The notes: generated by a model not told the origin, from the sequence alone. DNA of 64,000 nt from Petaurus breviceps papuanus (GCA_028583685.1 JAMXIF010000043.1:6710907-6774906); one strand, 5' to 3'; positions 42,640-53,099 are shown, counted from the stretch's first letter. Made by a program: numbers and translations.

Positions 42640-43235
42640 TCAGCTCAGCTTGTCACATTTTAGAAAGACTTTAACAAACTGTAGCATGTCCAAAGGATGG
42701 TAACCATAAACGGAGAAAGGGTAAAAGACCAAGCTGAATACAGAATGATCATTTAGTGGAACTGAAGATGTTTAGCTTCCAGAAGACTTGAGGTTTGGGG
42801 TTAGGGGTGTGCAGGGAGGCATGGTAGCTATTTCAAGTGTTTCACAGGCTATCATGTGGGGAAAGGATTAAACTTACTGTTTTGCTCCCATGGGTAGAAC
42901 TAGGAGCAATGGGTGAAATTTGCAAAAAGGCAGAAGTCAGGTTAATATAAAGAATGATTCTGGGGTGGCTAGGTGGTACAGTGAATAGAACAGCAGTCCT
43001 GGAGTCAGAAGGACCTGAGTTCAAATCCAGCCTCAGACACTTGACACACTAGCCTGTGACTTTGGATAAGTTACTTAACCCCAATTGCCCTGCCTTCCCC
43101 CCTCCAAAAAGTTATACATACATACATACATACATACATACACACATATATATATATATATATATATTTATATAAAGAATGACTCCCTGATGATTAGAGA
43201 GTGACGGACTCCCTCAGGAAGCAGTAAATAGTACT
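42640..43235 (+). repeat. L3 (CR1-clade) LINE 3' portion, split by a SINE
   Basis: 'gtggaactgaagatgtttag', 'cttccagaagacttgaggtt', 'gtttcacaggctatcatgtg', 'ggtagaactaggagcaatgg', 'tgaaatttgcaaaaaggcag', then after the SINE 'actccctcaggaagcagtaa'. This is the familiar L3 word order. Confidence 0.7.
42960..43170 (+). mobile_element. tRNA-derived SINE with tail-born microsatellite
   Basis: The SINE (head TGGGGTGGCTAGGTGGTACA, B-box GAGTTCAAATCC) ends in a C-rich linker. It then passes into (TACA)n and (TA)n up to about 43170 where the A-tail would be. Flanks 'atataaagaatgatt' and 'atataaagaatgact' form the TSD. It sits inside the L3 relic. Confidence 0.85.
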
Positions 43236-43745
43236 CATTATCAGCAATATCAAATTTAAGGTTTACAAATCACTTTTCATGTTATCTCTTTTGATCTGCA
43301 CAACACTGTGTTATTATTGTTCAGTTGTTTCTACTGTGTCTAACTCTTTGTGACTGTATTTGGAGTTTTCTTGACAAAGATACTACAGTGATTTGCAATT
43401 TCCTTTTCCAGCTCATTTTACGATGAGGAAACTGAGGTAAACAGGCTTAAGTGACTTGTAAGTAACTTGACCAGGGTCACACATCTATTAAGTATTTGAG
43501 GCCAGATTTGAAATCATGAAGATAAGTCTTCCTGACTCCAGGTCTGGAGGTACCACCTATCTGCCTATAACACTTTGAGGTAGGTGAATTATTATCTCCA
43601 TTTTACAGGTGAAGAAACTGAGGTTGCAAGAGTTTAAGTGATGTAGCCAGGATCAATTACTCAGCAATTGTGTCTGAGGTAGGTCTTGAACCCAGATCTT
43701 CTTGACTTCCAACCCTAGCACTTTCTCTACTATTCTACCTCACTG
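43215..43745 (-). repeat. Long-form CORE-SINE/MIR-like element split by MAR1
   Basis: The left part 'aatttaaggtttacaaatca', 'gatctgcacaacactgtg' and the right part 'aacactttgaggtaggtgaa', 'attttacaggtgaagaaact', 'cttgaacccagatcttcttg' belong to one copy. The MAR1 at 43312-43567 separates them with the duplicated junction AACACTGTG / AACACTTTG. Confidence 0.7.
43312..43567 (-). mobile_element. MAR1-like SINE nested in a CORE-SINE
   Basis: 'attgttcagttgtttctact', 'tggagttttcttgacaaaga', 'acgatgaggaaactgaggta', 'gatttgaaatcatg', 'accacctatctgcct'. Full-length antisense copy. Confidence 0.8.
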
Positions 43746-44460
43746 CTATACCAGCAACGTGATATTCACAGCACCCACAGTGGCTTATGAATATGCTAGT
43801 GTAGTTGTGAATCACAAAATGTAACAGGCTCTTCATATGGAGGACAGAACCAAAGCATTTATTCAAATACCAGAAAACCAAGTACCAAAACCAGAAAGTC
43901 AAAGTCGTTACAGTAACCACAAAGTTGGTACACATAGTCAATGCAGTGAACACCCACATTCCTAAGCCTTCAAAGCAAAACAGGCTCCCTCAGGAAATCA
44001 TCCTCCTCTCCTCACTCACTCCCTCAAGCAAGCATCCTCCTCTCCTCATTCACAGTAGCTCCTTAACCTCCAACTGAGTAGCTGCTCACCCCCAACAGTT
44101 CCAGCTCCCAGCAGTTCTCGTTCCCAGCAGCTCTGGCTGGCTCTCAGAAGTTCTTAGTAGCTCTGGCTGATGCTCAGAAGTTCTCAGCAGCTCTGGCTGG
44201 CTCTCAGAAGTTCTCAATTCGGTTCTCAGAAGAAGTTCTGGTTCTCTAGCTTGGGATTTTCCTTATATATAATATTAGCTTCTCCCTGTTCTGTCCCTTC
44301 CTGTTACATCAGCAAGTTCATGCCACAGTGGGATCCACAAGTTCTGAATCTTAATACGTAACATAATCATGAACTTGAAACAAGGTGTTTGCTTGCCAAT
44401 ACAAGGAGCATAGAAGATCTTTAAATACCATTACCATTACAACTGACTCCTTCAACATCA
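43745..44460 (-). mobile_element. Probable solo LTR of an endogenous retrovirus-like element
   Basis: On the minus strand a TATATATAAGG box-like site (about 44270) precedes a GC-richer leader with a minisatellite (CAGAACTTCTGAGAGCCAGC-type units, about 44095-44225). An AATAAA signal follows (about 43858-43863). This promoter, leader, poly(A)-signal order is that of an LTR. No internal gag, pol or env sequence flanks it, so it is a lone LTR relic. Exact ends and TSD are not certain, and the family is not identified. Confidence 0.55.
44095..44225. repeat. Minisatellite of about 40-bp units
   Basis: The block 'cagcagctctggctggctct' plus 'cagaagttct' recurs about three to four times with variation inside the LTR-like unit. 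Confidence 0.8.
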
Positions 44461-44464
44461 CTAG

Positions 44465-44585
44465 GGTCTTCAGGTAGAAGCTGTCTGATCACTTGTTAAG
44501 GATGCATTAGAAAGCATTCTTGGTGTCCCAAGGGTGGTAGATGACCTCTGAGGCCTTCTAGTTCATCTGAAATTCTGTGATTGTT
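44465..44585 (+). repeat. L3 LINE 3' end
   Basis: 'gtctgatcacttgttaagga', 'ggtagatgacctctgaggcc' and 'tgaaattctgtgatt' are the L3 terminus. Confidence 0.55.
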
Positions 44586-44701
44586 TTGGCCATTCATAGT
44601 ACTTCTGGCCTATACCATTCATTTGGAAACCTAATTATATACTGTCAAGTTAAGGTAAGATTGCCAGCACAGAAAAGTACAATACTTAATACTATCTGTT
44701 T

Positions 44702-44954
44702 GTTGTTTTCTTTAGTTAGTCATTTCAGTCTTATTTGACTCTACATGACCCAGTTTGGGGTTTTCTTGGCAAAGATACTGGAGTGGTTTGCCATTTCCTT
44801 CTCTACATAATTTTTCAGATAAGGAAACTACAGTAAACAGGGTTAAGTGACTTGCCCAGGGTCACACAGCTAGTTAAGTATCTAAGGTCATATTTGAACT
44901 CAGGTCTTCCTGATTTTAGGTACAGTATTCAATTCCTTCTGCTGCCTAGTTTCC
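44702..44954 (-). repeat. MAR1-like SINE
   Basis: 'agtcatttcagtcttatttg', 'ggggttttcttggcaaagat', 'gcccagggtcacacagctag', 'atttgaactcaggtcttcct', 'ttctgctgcctagtttcc'. Confidence 0.82.
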
Positions 44955-45117
44955 CCAATATTGTTTGGTGACAGACAAAGGGTCATTGCATTTTTTCTTT
45001 TTGACATAAGGAATGCCATTGTAAAACAAGGTTCCATTTCAATGTAAAATGGGCAGTCACATCTAATCCTCATATTTTGCTTTTCTTTTCCCCAGGTCTT
45101 ATGCAAGACCAACCAAG

Positions 45118-45180
45118 ACTATCTATCTATCTGTCTGTCTCTCTGCCTATCTATCTGTCTGTCTGTCTCTCTTCCTCTCT
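45118..45180. repeat. (TATC)n/(TGTC)n microsatellite
   Basis: CTATCTATCTGTCTGTCT repeats, ending in CTCTCTTCCTC. Confidence 0.92.
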
Positions 45181-45437
45181 GTGTTCACCCTGTCACAGTT
45201 CAACTAGGCCTTCAAAAAACTAACAGAATTGAAGCCTCTTTCTCTCCCCTGCCCTGTACCATAACATAGTGCCCCAAGGCCAGTGACTGGTTGGTTGTCA
45301 ACACATGATGACTATATATTTTCTGTATATTTTACATGCCTGTGGGAAATGATCCCTATTAAGAAGTCCACCTGACCCACAAAAACACACTTTCTCTATG
45401 CTTTAAATGATGCTTCTCATTGCCTATGCTTGTAATT

Positions 45438-45592
45438 ATTTATTTTTTGCTTTTTGGAGGGCAATTTGGGGTTAAGTGACTTGTCCAAGGTCACACAGCT
45501 AGTTTTTGTGTTAAGTGTCTGAGGCCAGATTTGAACTCAGGTCCTCCTCACTCCAGGGCTGGTGCTCTATTCACTGTGCCACCTAGCTGCCT
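45438..45592 (-). mobile_element. tRNA-derived SINE with perfect 14-bp TSD
   Basis: Antisense copy (tail side 'ttttttgctttttggagggc', head side 'tgtgccacctagctgcct'). Flanks CTATGCTTGTAATT lie at 45424-45437 and 45593-45606. Confidence 0.92.
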
Positions 45593-45679
45593 CTATGCTT
45601 GTAATTTAATGTACAAAATAAAGCTTTTTTATTGACTCCTAAATTGCAATAAAGTAAATTTTCACGCTGTTGCTTTTCT

Positions 45680-45770
45680 TGTTATTCCTAAAGCGTAACA
45701 CAGTGCCTGTCACACTGCACGTGCGCAATCAGCGCTGACTGACCGATGGATGAGCGCGAGTGTGAGGCAA
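45680..45770 (+). repeat. L2 3' end with CpG-rich variant
   Basis: 'cgtaacacagtgcctgtcac' then GCACGTGCGCAATCAGCGCT, the L2 terminus with several CpGs and an embedded TGCGCA word. See findings. Confidence 0.5.
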
Positions 45771-45849
45771 GACAAAGTTCTGTGTGGAGTATAATGGTCT
45801 GACTATAAGTAGTAGGGTAATGTGAGTGTGCAAGGTGCAAAGGAGAGAA

Positions 45850-45925
45850 GAAAAGATGGGAGAGAGGGAGGGAAGGAGGGAGAGGGAGAGGAAGGAGAAA
45901 TACAGGGAGACAGAGAGAGGGAGAG
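45850..45925. repeat. Purine-rich (GGGA)n tract
   Basis: GAGGGAGGGAAGGAGGGAGA-type run, then AGACAGAGAG. Confidence 0.85.
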
Positions 45926-45927
45926 AA

Positions 45928-46030
45928 TTCAGTTCAACAAGTATTTACCAGGCAAGGTTCTGTATTAAGTGCTAGGTATACAAGCACAAAAGATAAAATA
46001 ACCCCTTCCTTCAAGGAACTTACACAGATA
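45928..46030 (+). repeat. Unassigned dispersed repeat fragment
   Basis: 'caacaagtatttaccaggca', 'ttaagtgctaggtatacaag' and 'cccttccttcaaggaactta': the opening block of the 14945-15800 family. Confidence 0.5.
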
Positions 46031-46370
46031 ATGACTAATGTTGGCTATGGTTCAGCATTACCCAGAACTGGCTAATTATAAGAAACAGAGCTTAGACAGA
46101 AACAGGATGGACAAGATCCCAGGGATGTCAGAGACCAAGAGTCTGCAAAGTCAAGCAAATGTTGAGGTCCTAAATGTGTGACCAAGGTTAGGGGTTGCTA
46201 ATTCTAGGGACAGAAAAGCAGGGATGCAAGTCCCAAAAGATGTCCATAAGGGAAAAAGGAATGTGGGATACAAGTTTCAATAACAATAAATACTACCTAA
46301 AAATCCAGAGTTTTCATCTAATCAGGGCTGAGATGGGCAATCATTGATGGAAGTCCAAGCAGTAATTTCT

Positions 46371-46545
46371 TTTTTTCTTCTTTTTCTTTCTGGAGGGGAG
46401 AGGGGCATGGCAATTGGGGTTAAGTGACTTGCCCAAGTTCACATGGCTAGTAAGTGTGTCAAGTGTCTGATACCGGATTTGAACTCAGGTCCTCCTGACT
46501 CCAGGGCCAGTGCTCTATTCACTGCACCACCTAGCCGCCCCAAGG
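46371..46545 (-). mobile_element. tRNA-derived SINE
   Basis: Antisense copy with a T-rich left end, 'gcaattggggttaagtgact' and 'caccacctagccgcccc'. Near-identical flanks 'gcagtaatttctt' and 'gcaataatttctt' form the TSD. Confidence 0.88.
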
Positions 46546-46549
46546 CAAT

Positions 46550-47255
46550 AATTTCTTGGTAATGGATATGATTATCAGAAAATCTTCAGGAGAATGCTAG
46601 GGCAGAAAATTAGTTGATAAGAAACTAATTTATATAAGAGAGAACCAGGATAAAGTTTGAATGTGACCAGAAACAAGCATGACTTTGACATGACCTGGTG
46701 AGTTATTGCCATAAAAAGTCTGATAGCATCCTCTCTCCAGTAAGACTAAAATTAATAATGATATTTGTATTTGGGCTGAATATGCAATGCAGTGTAAGTC
46801 AATCCAGCTGCTAAGGTCACTAATACAACCACAAGGAGCACAGCATGCCATTTAAATGATGTTTGTTGTTGCAGAAAACCAAAAACACCAGAAAACTCTG
46901 GTGCCATTCCCCACCCTCAATGATAGTGTAACACAAAAAGTCAAATATTAAAAAAAACATTCACATACAAATTTCCTAAGGACCTTAAGACCTATGCCTA
47001 GGATATCCAAAGTCCTTCACTATGTCACTCCACCTAAGCCTGTCCTCTTTGTCAGTAGTCCATGATAGAGTTCTTTTAATTTGTCCTCTTTCTCATCAAA
47101 ACTGATCAGTCCTAAGGAGCATTCTTTCAGAGCTTTGGGAATAGGTGAGCTCCTAAGGTAACCTATTTTATGCTGTGTGACAGTCTAGTTAATGCATTAA
47201 TCCTGCTCCAGAAATAATTTTGTATTTTGACAGGGCTCTTCAGTGCCTTTAGTGG
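46550..47255. other. Unassigned sequence
   Basis: No gene or repeat recognised. Confidence 0.35.
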
Positions 47256-47259
47256 AGGA

Positions 47260-47345
47260 TCTGTTTTTGTTTTATTTCTTTATATCCCCCCAAGGTAGGA
47301 TAATATTTCAAGCATATAGTAGATGCTTAATAAATGCTTGTTGAA
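47260..47345 (+). repeat. L2 LINE 3' end
   Basis: 'tatagtagatgcttaataaa' and 'tgcttgttgaatta'. Confidence 0.55.
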
Positions 47346-47465
47346 TTACATATTTGAAAAGTGACTAAAGATAGGAATATCACACACTATGAAGATCAGG
47401 GCAAGCAGAAACAAGCGAGCAAGAATTTATGAAGTTTGGAAGATGTTTTAGAGAAGAAAAGATTT

Positions 47466-47700
47466 CTGTTGTTCAGTTGTTTTTCAATTATGTCTGACTC
47501 TTCATGACCCCATTTGGGGTTTTCCTGGCAAAGATGCTAAAGTGGTTTGCCATTTCCTTCTCCAATTCATTTTACAGATGAGGAAACTGAGGCAAACAAG
47601 GTTAAGTGACTTGGCCAGAATCATACTACTAGTTATGTCTGAGGCCAGATTTGAACTCAAGAAACAAGAGTCTTCCTGACACCAGGTCTGGCACTAGGTA
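47466..47700 (-). repeat. MAR1-like SINE
   Basis: 'ctgttgttcagttgtttttc', 'ggggttttcctggcaaagat', 'cagatgaggaaactgaggca' and 'gatttgaactcaag'. The head is truncated. Confidence 0.8.
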
Positions 47701-48099
47701 GATGCCCAGAAGGCAGAAAAAGTAGAAAAGATTTCTAGCACACTGCAAATGTCAATAAAGACATGGCTGCTTACTTGCCTTTTTATTAGGCCAGTTGTAT
47801 TAAGAAAAATTTCTGATGAAATGATCAGTTCTGAATGAACTCAAACTATTTTTTTTTCAAAGAACCAACATGGATATGATTTTTGCCACTGGACAAACTT
47901 TACACCTTTCTATCATATTCCATATGCCATCTGCTGGGTTCTGTTTCCCATGTTGTATCAATTCCCTTTCACCACTTGTCTTTGAGTTGTTCTGATGTCT
48001 TGTTCTGAGGGTCAATTTCTTGACAACCTCATCATTGCCAATACCACACACACACACAAATACACACCCTATGATGGAGTCATATGAATCAACTGTACA

Positions 48100-48520
48100 T
48101 AATAACCTCTCCTCATAACAGGCAGGATCTATTCAGCAGCTATTTACTGAAGGGGCTTTTTCCTGGCAACCACCTTTCTCATATTGGCACTTTCTCCCTG
48201 TCAGGGCCAGTTATTAGCTAAGATCACAGTTTTTGCACACTATACACTCTCTTTGAAAAGAAAAGATGTTTTGAAATAGAGCTGTGAACGGGATGAAAAT
48301 GAAATTGCACCACTGACAAGAAAGTCACACTCTCCTGGATTTCTGAAAGGCAACCATTCCATGGGTGTGCCTCCATTTTTCTATTTGCTTATTTTTGTTT
48401 CCCTAAAGAAAAGGAGCTCTTTCAAAGTATGGAAACAAATGGAATACATTTTTTTCTTGTTTACACGTGTTACCTGAGGATGTAGTACACAGCTCTCAGG
48501 AGCCCTAGACAACATTCTCT
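48100..48520. other. Single-copy island, possible conserved non-coding DNA
   Basis: About 400 bp with no repeat recognised between a MAR1-bearing stretch and MIR/L2. Includes TGGCAACC words. No coding support. Confidence 0.35.
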
Positions 48521-48599
48521 TTTGCCACTGAGGTGGTATGCTAGAAAGAACATTGGACTAGGAGTTGAGACCTAGTTCTGTTCCCACTTTGACATCAGG

Positions 48600-48740
48600 A
48601 GGTAGTGGTTGCAGTGGAAAGAGTCCCAGATTTGGAATCAGAAGACATAGATTGAAATCCAAGCTTTGTCACTGATTAGCTAAGTGACAAATCACTTAAA
48701 ACCTATCCAAATCTCAGCATATTCAATTTTAATATGAGAT
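48600..48740 (+). repeat. MIR-like element
   Basis: 'ggtagtggttgcagtggaaa', 'gatttggaatcagaagacat', 'gtgacaaatcacttaaaacc'. Confidence 0.6.
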
Positions 48741-48909
48741 GAAAGAGAGGATTTCAGAATTCTCTTCTTGTTTCTTCATCCATGTCACAACCATTGGCCC
48801 CAGAAGACTTGGTCCTGGGCCCTTTTCTTTTTTTCCTCTATCCTATTTCATTTAGTAATCTCATCTGCTTCCAAGGATTCAATTATCATCTCTTTGCAAA
48901 TGATTCATT

Positions 48910-49078
48910 GAGGCAGCTGAGTGGCACAGAGGATAGAGGGCTGGGCCTGAAGTCAGGAGGATCTGAGTTCAAATCCAGCCTCAGACACTTAACACAAAAA
49001 ACTAGCTGTATGACCTTGGGCAAGTCACTTAACCCCAACTGCCCTACCTTCACTCCTCCAAAAAGCAAAAAAAAAAAA
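48910..49078 (+). mobile_element. tRNA-derived SINE inserted in L2
   Basis: The head GAGGCAGCTGAGTGGCACAG and B-box GAGTTCAAATCC are followed by an A-tail. It separates two parts of one L2 copy. Confidence 0.88.
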
Positions 49079-49717
49079 GAGTTTGTACATACTAGGCACT
49101 TTTAAAATGTTTATTCCTATCCCCTTATCGCCATCTCCAGAACTAGTCTCTCTCCTAAACTACATTCCCACATTAACAACTGGTCTTTCGACATTTCAAG
49201 CTGGAGGACCCATAAGTGCCTCAAATTTGATACGCCTTAAACCTAACACATTCTCTTTCCCCACAAACCCTCACCTCTTCTGAACTTGTCTATTATTGTC
49301 AAGGACACCATTACCCTCCCAGATCCCCAGGGCTACAGCCTCTGTTATCTTTGACTCCTTATTCCCACTCACTCCATATATCCTAGTCATCATGAAATCT
49401 TACCATTTTTCCCTTGACAACATCTATTATATACCTCTCCTTTTCTTCACTCACACAGCCCCCACCATGGATCAGGCCCCTTTTACTTTATGCCTGGACC
49501 ATAATAGTAATCTTCTCATTGGTGTCCTGACTCATGTTTTTCCCTATTCCTATCCATCCTCCACTCAGCTGCCAAGGTGATTTTTCTAAAGTGTAGGTCT
49601 TACCATGTCAGGAAATACCCTGATAAATGATCTAGTGCCTTCCTAGCATCAAAAATAAATTCCTCTGTAAAGTTATTTATAACCTCTTTTCCACCTTTCC
49701 AATAGACTTATACTTGG

Positions 49718-49925
49718 ATGCAGTGAATAGAGCACTGGACTTGATGTCAGGAAGGACGGAGTTCAAATCCAGCCTCAGACACTAGGCATATGATCCTGAG
49801 TAAGTCACTTAACCCTGTTTGTCTCAGTTTCCTCATCTGTAAAATGAGCTGGAGAAGGAAATGGCAAACCATTCCAGTATCTTTGCCAAGAAAACCCTAA
49901 TGAGGTCACAAAGAGTTGGGCTCTA
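49718..49925 (+). mobile_element. MAR1-like SINE inserted in L2
   Basis: 'gcagtgaatagagcactgga', 'gttcaaatccagcctcagac', 'gagctggagaaggaaatggc', 'aaaccattccagtatctttg', 'gtcacaaagagttggg'. Confidence 0.82.
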
Positions 49926-50057
49926 TGCTCCAGCCTGTCTGACTTCCTTATGTTTCTCACCCATGATACTGCATCTCCTGACTTGACACCTTTGCTCTGG
50001 GTATCTTCCCCAATGTCAGGAATGCTCTGTGCCCTTCCCTTCCCCTCTTAGACTCCT

Positions 50058-50470
50058 TCTTAGCTCCACAGAACCAGAAGAACTTTGTGCACAATTACAG
50101 ATCCATCGTATCTATGATGACTGACTTTGATAGACTGGGCTCCCCTCAGCAATGCAAGGTTATAACACAACTCCAAAGGACTCATGATGGAAAAGGTTAT
50201 CCACATCCAGAGAAAGAATTATGGAGTCTCGATACAGATGGAAGAAAACTACTTGTTCTCTCTCTTTTTTGTTTTGTTTCGTTTCTTCTTTCTCATTATT
50301 CATTCCAATGGTTATAATTCTTTACAACTTCACTAATGCTTAATGTAAAGGTATTTGTAAAACTGATATTGGATTACATGCCACCATGAGAGGAGAGAGG
50401 GAGAGAAAATTTGGAACTCAAAACTTGTGGAACTGAATGTTGTAAACTAATACTATATATATAATAAAAA
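50058..50470 (+). repeat. L1 3' end
   Basis: 'agaaccagaagaactttgtg', 'ccaaaggactcatgatggaa', 'ccacatccagagaaagaatt', 'ggagtctcgatacagatgga', 'gaggagagagggagagaaaa', ending in an A-rich run. Confidence 0.7.
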
Positions 50471-50488
50471 GACAGCTCCAGTTCTATC

Positions 50489-50492
<4 letters not shown>

Positions 50493-50526
<34 letters not shown>
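50493..50526. repeat. (GT)17 microsatellite
   Basis: Uninterrupted GT run. Confidence 0.96.
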
Positions 50527-50527
<1 letters not shown>

Positions 50528-50599
50528 GCTTAGGACTAATCCTTTCCCTAATCTATCTTTCCTTTTATTCTTCCTCTTCCCTTCTCCCTTTCCCTGCCC

Positions 50600-52400
50600 A
50601 TTTCCCTATAATAAATAATGTAATAAAATATAAATAAATAAAATGTATTTCTGTACCTAGCTGTGTGTGTATTTTCTTCCTTCTTTTGGCCATTTCAGAT
50701 AAGAGTGAGGCCTAAGTGTCAGCCACTCTGCCAACCCCTTCCTACTTTGTAAAAGAGGGCTACTTGTATACATTGATTATATGAGATAATTTTCCTTCAT
50801 TTGTTCCTCTTTCCATTTTTTCCTAAGATCATCAAGACATTACAGAACTACTTTTGGCCTTGTCTAATTGTGTTTCCCCTGTGACCCCTGATGATGATAG
50901 AGTTCAGAGGGGACACCTGTATCATCTCCCCATATTTGAAAGTAAACAGTTCATCCTTGTTTAATTCATATATACCTTTGTGTTTCTCTTCACTTTTGTG
51001 TTTGATCTTCAAAGTTTCTCCATAGCTCTGGTCTTTTAATCATGAATTTTGGAAAATTCTCTTTTTCATTAAAGATCACATTTCCCCTGTAACACTCAAT
51101 TTTTCTGGGTAAATTATTCTTGGCTATAAATCTGCATCCTTTGTCTTCTGGAATAATAAATTCCAAATTCTCTGCTCCTTTGTACTGGTGGATGATAAAT
51201 CGTGTGTAATCCTGAGGTTCCTCAATGTTTGAATTCCTTCTTCCTGGTTGCTTGAGAAGTTTTTCTTTGATATAGAAGTTCTGAATTATGGTGATAATAT
51301 TACTAGGAGTTTTCATTTGGGGGTTTCTTTCAGAAGGTGACTGATAGATTTGTACTATTCCTACTTCACCCTCTGGTTCTAAGAGATCCAGGCAGTTTTC
51401 TTTTAAGATGTCTTACAATACGATATTGAGGCACTTTTTTAAATAGCATTTTAAAGTTTTTTTAATCCTCAATCTGTTTTCCAGATCGGTTGTTTTTGCT
51501 ACAAAATACCTAACATTTTCTTCTATATTTTCAGTCTTTTGACTTTGTTTTAATATTTTTCATTACCTCATGGAGTCATTGGCTTCTATTTTGTCCATTT
51601 GAATTTTCAAGGAATTTGTTGGTTGGACAAGGTTTTGTACCTCCTGTGCCAAACTATTAATACTCTTCCTGATTCTTTCCTTGATAATTCTCATTTCTTT
51701 CCTATTTTTCCTTAAGTGTCCTTATTTTATTCATAAAAATCATTTTCAAGTCCTTTTTTTAAACTCATCTTTCAACTTTTTTTGGAATTCTAGTTGAATT
51801 TTTGCCCAGACTTCGTTTTTCTCTAAGGTTTTGTTTGTAGATGTTTGGGAGTCATTTTCTTCTCCTGGATTTGCATCTTGAGCTTCCCTGCCACCATAAT
51901 AGCTCTTTATGATGGGATTCATTTTTTGTCCACTCATTCTTCCAGAATAGTTCCTGACTTTGGAATTGATATTAAGGCTGGGGTCTGTAGCACTTTTGTA
52001 AAGAAGTTATGGGGTTGTCCTATTGCTGCTTTCTTGTGATATTATAAAGTCTGCCCTGCATCTGTGACCCAGAACTGGGTAATGGGCATTAAAGTTTCCA
52101 GTTTGCACCTGACCCCATCACAGTTCCATGGTATAGTCTGATAGTACCCTGGTACGGGTCTGGGTCCCCCTCTTGTCCTGGCACTCAGCCTCTCCCTGGA
52201 CACTAGAATGCTAGCATGCAACATACTCTTGACCTTACCCTGTCTCCAGTGTCTACAGATCTCCCTGTCTGTCTCCCTATACCAAGCTGTGCTGAATAAA
52301 TGATCCATTGTGTCTTTTTCAGGATTTTCCAATTAGCATTTGGTCTGGAGAATTTTCTAGATCTGTTTGGAGGAGTTTGCTGTACCACTCTCCATCATGG
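50600..52400 (-). mobile_element. HAL1-like element with ORF1 relic and no ORF2
   Basis: Read on the minus strand, a 5' UTR-like stretch (about 52400-51940) is followed by an ORF1 start near 51937 (MSGQKMNPIIKSYYGGREAQ) with Lys/Glu-rich text (EFQKKLKDEFKKRT). About 400 bp of decayed frame follow. Then comes a 108-codon open end (51316-50990) with SNIITIIQNFYIKEKLLK and FPKFMIKRPELWRNF, which fits the 'HIIVKF...KEKIL' and 'RPEL' parts of L1 ORF1. After the stop comes a 3' UTR with a purine tract near 50580-50640 and no reverse transcriptase. Compare the truncated relative at 32269-33465. Several frame breaks; inactive. Confidence 0.62.
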
Positions 52401-52429
52401 ATCTGACCATCTGGAATACATTTTCCCAA

Positions 52430-53080
52430 ACCCTCCTTTTTTGTCCTTGATTTCCTTTCGTTCCCTCTCATCACTTTCTCCAATACTATTCTTCTCCCCC
52501 TCTCATTTTCAGTCTCTCCTTACTGTACCTACTGGCTTCTTCTCTGCTACATACAACAATTCCCATAAAAAAATATCCTTACCATACCCTCAGGTTATCA
52601 TCCTCTCTTCTTCCTTTCAATCTAAAAACTCCCTGAATAGCCAATAGCCAACATTTCTAATTCCTCATGACCTCACTTGATCCTCAACTACTCAAAACTA
52701 AATTCTGACATCACTACATTGCTCAAAAGTCCCCTTCCAAGGTCACCAATCAATGGCTTCTCAATTGCTAAATCAAAAGCCTTTCTCTTAATCATCATTT
52801 CCCTTGACCTTTGGGCAATATTCAACACTTTCTTCTCTCCTCCCTAGGATTCTGTAACATTTCTCTCTCCTTTTACTCCTCCTACCTATCTGACCTCTCC
52901 TTTTCATTCTCTTTCATTATTTATCATCTTCCTAAATGGGGGTGACCCCCAAGACTCTGTCTTATGTCATCCTCTCTTCTCTCTATATATTTGTACCCTG
53001 AGAGATTTTATTAACTCCTCTGAGTTCAATGATGACCTCTATGCAGATAGTTCCTAAATGTACATATCCAGTCCCCACCT
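52430..53080 (+). repeat. L2 LINE reverse-transcriptase fragment
   Basis: Decayed but ordered L2 ORF2 words: 'ccaaggtcaccaatcaatgg', 'cttctcaattgctaaatcaa', 'tcatttcccttgacctttgg', 'ctccctaggattctgtaaca', 'tcctacctatctgacctctc', 'gacccccaagactctgtctt', 'gttcaatgatgacctctatg'. Confidence 0.7.
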
Positions 53081-53099
53081 CTCCCCATGAGATGCACTA

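Larger units (their letters stand above)
48780..50055 (+). repeat. L2 LINE ORF2 segment split by two SINEs
   Basis: The first piece encodes DLVLGPFLFFLYPISFSNLI then GFNYHLFANDS, the L2 reverse-transcriptase 'VPQGSVLGPLLF...YADDS' block, here with FANDS in place of the YADD catalytic motif. After a SINE (48910-49078) the copy continues with 'ctcctaaactacattcccac' and 'gttatctttgactccttatt', and 'cagctgccaaggtgattttt'. It is broken again by a MAR1 (49718-49925) and ends with 'gaatgctctgtgcccttccc'. A dead, internally preserved copy of nearly 0.9 kb. Confidence 0.75.
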
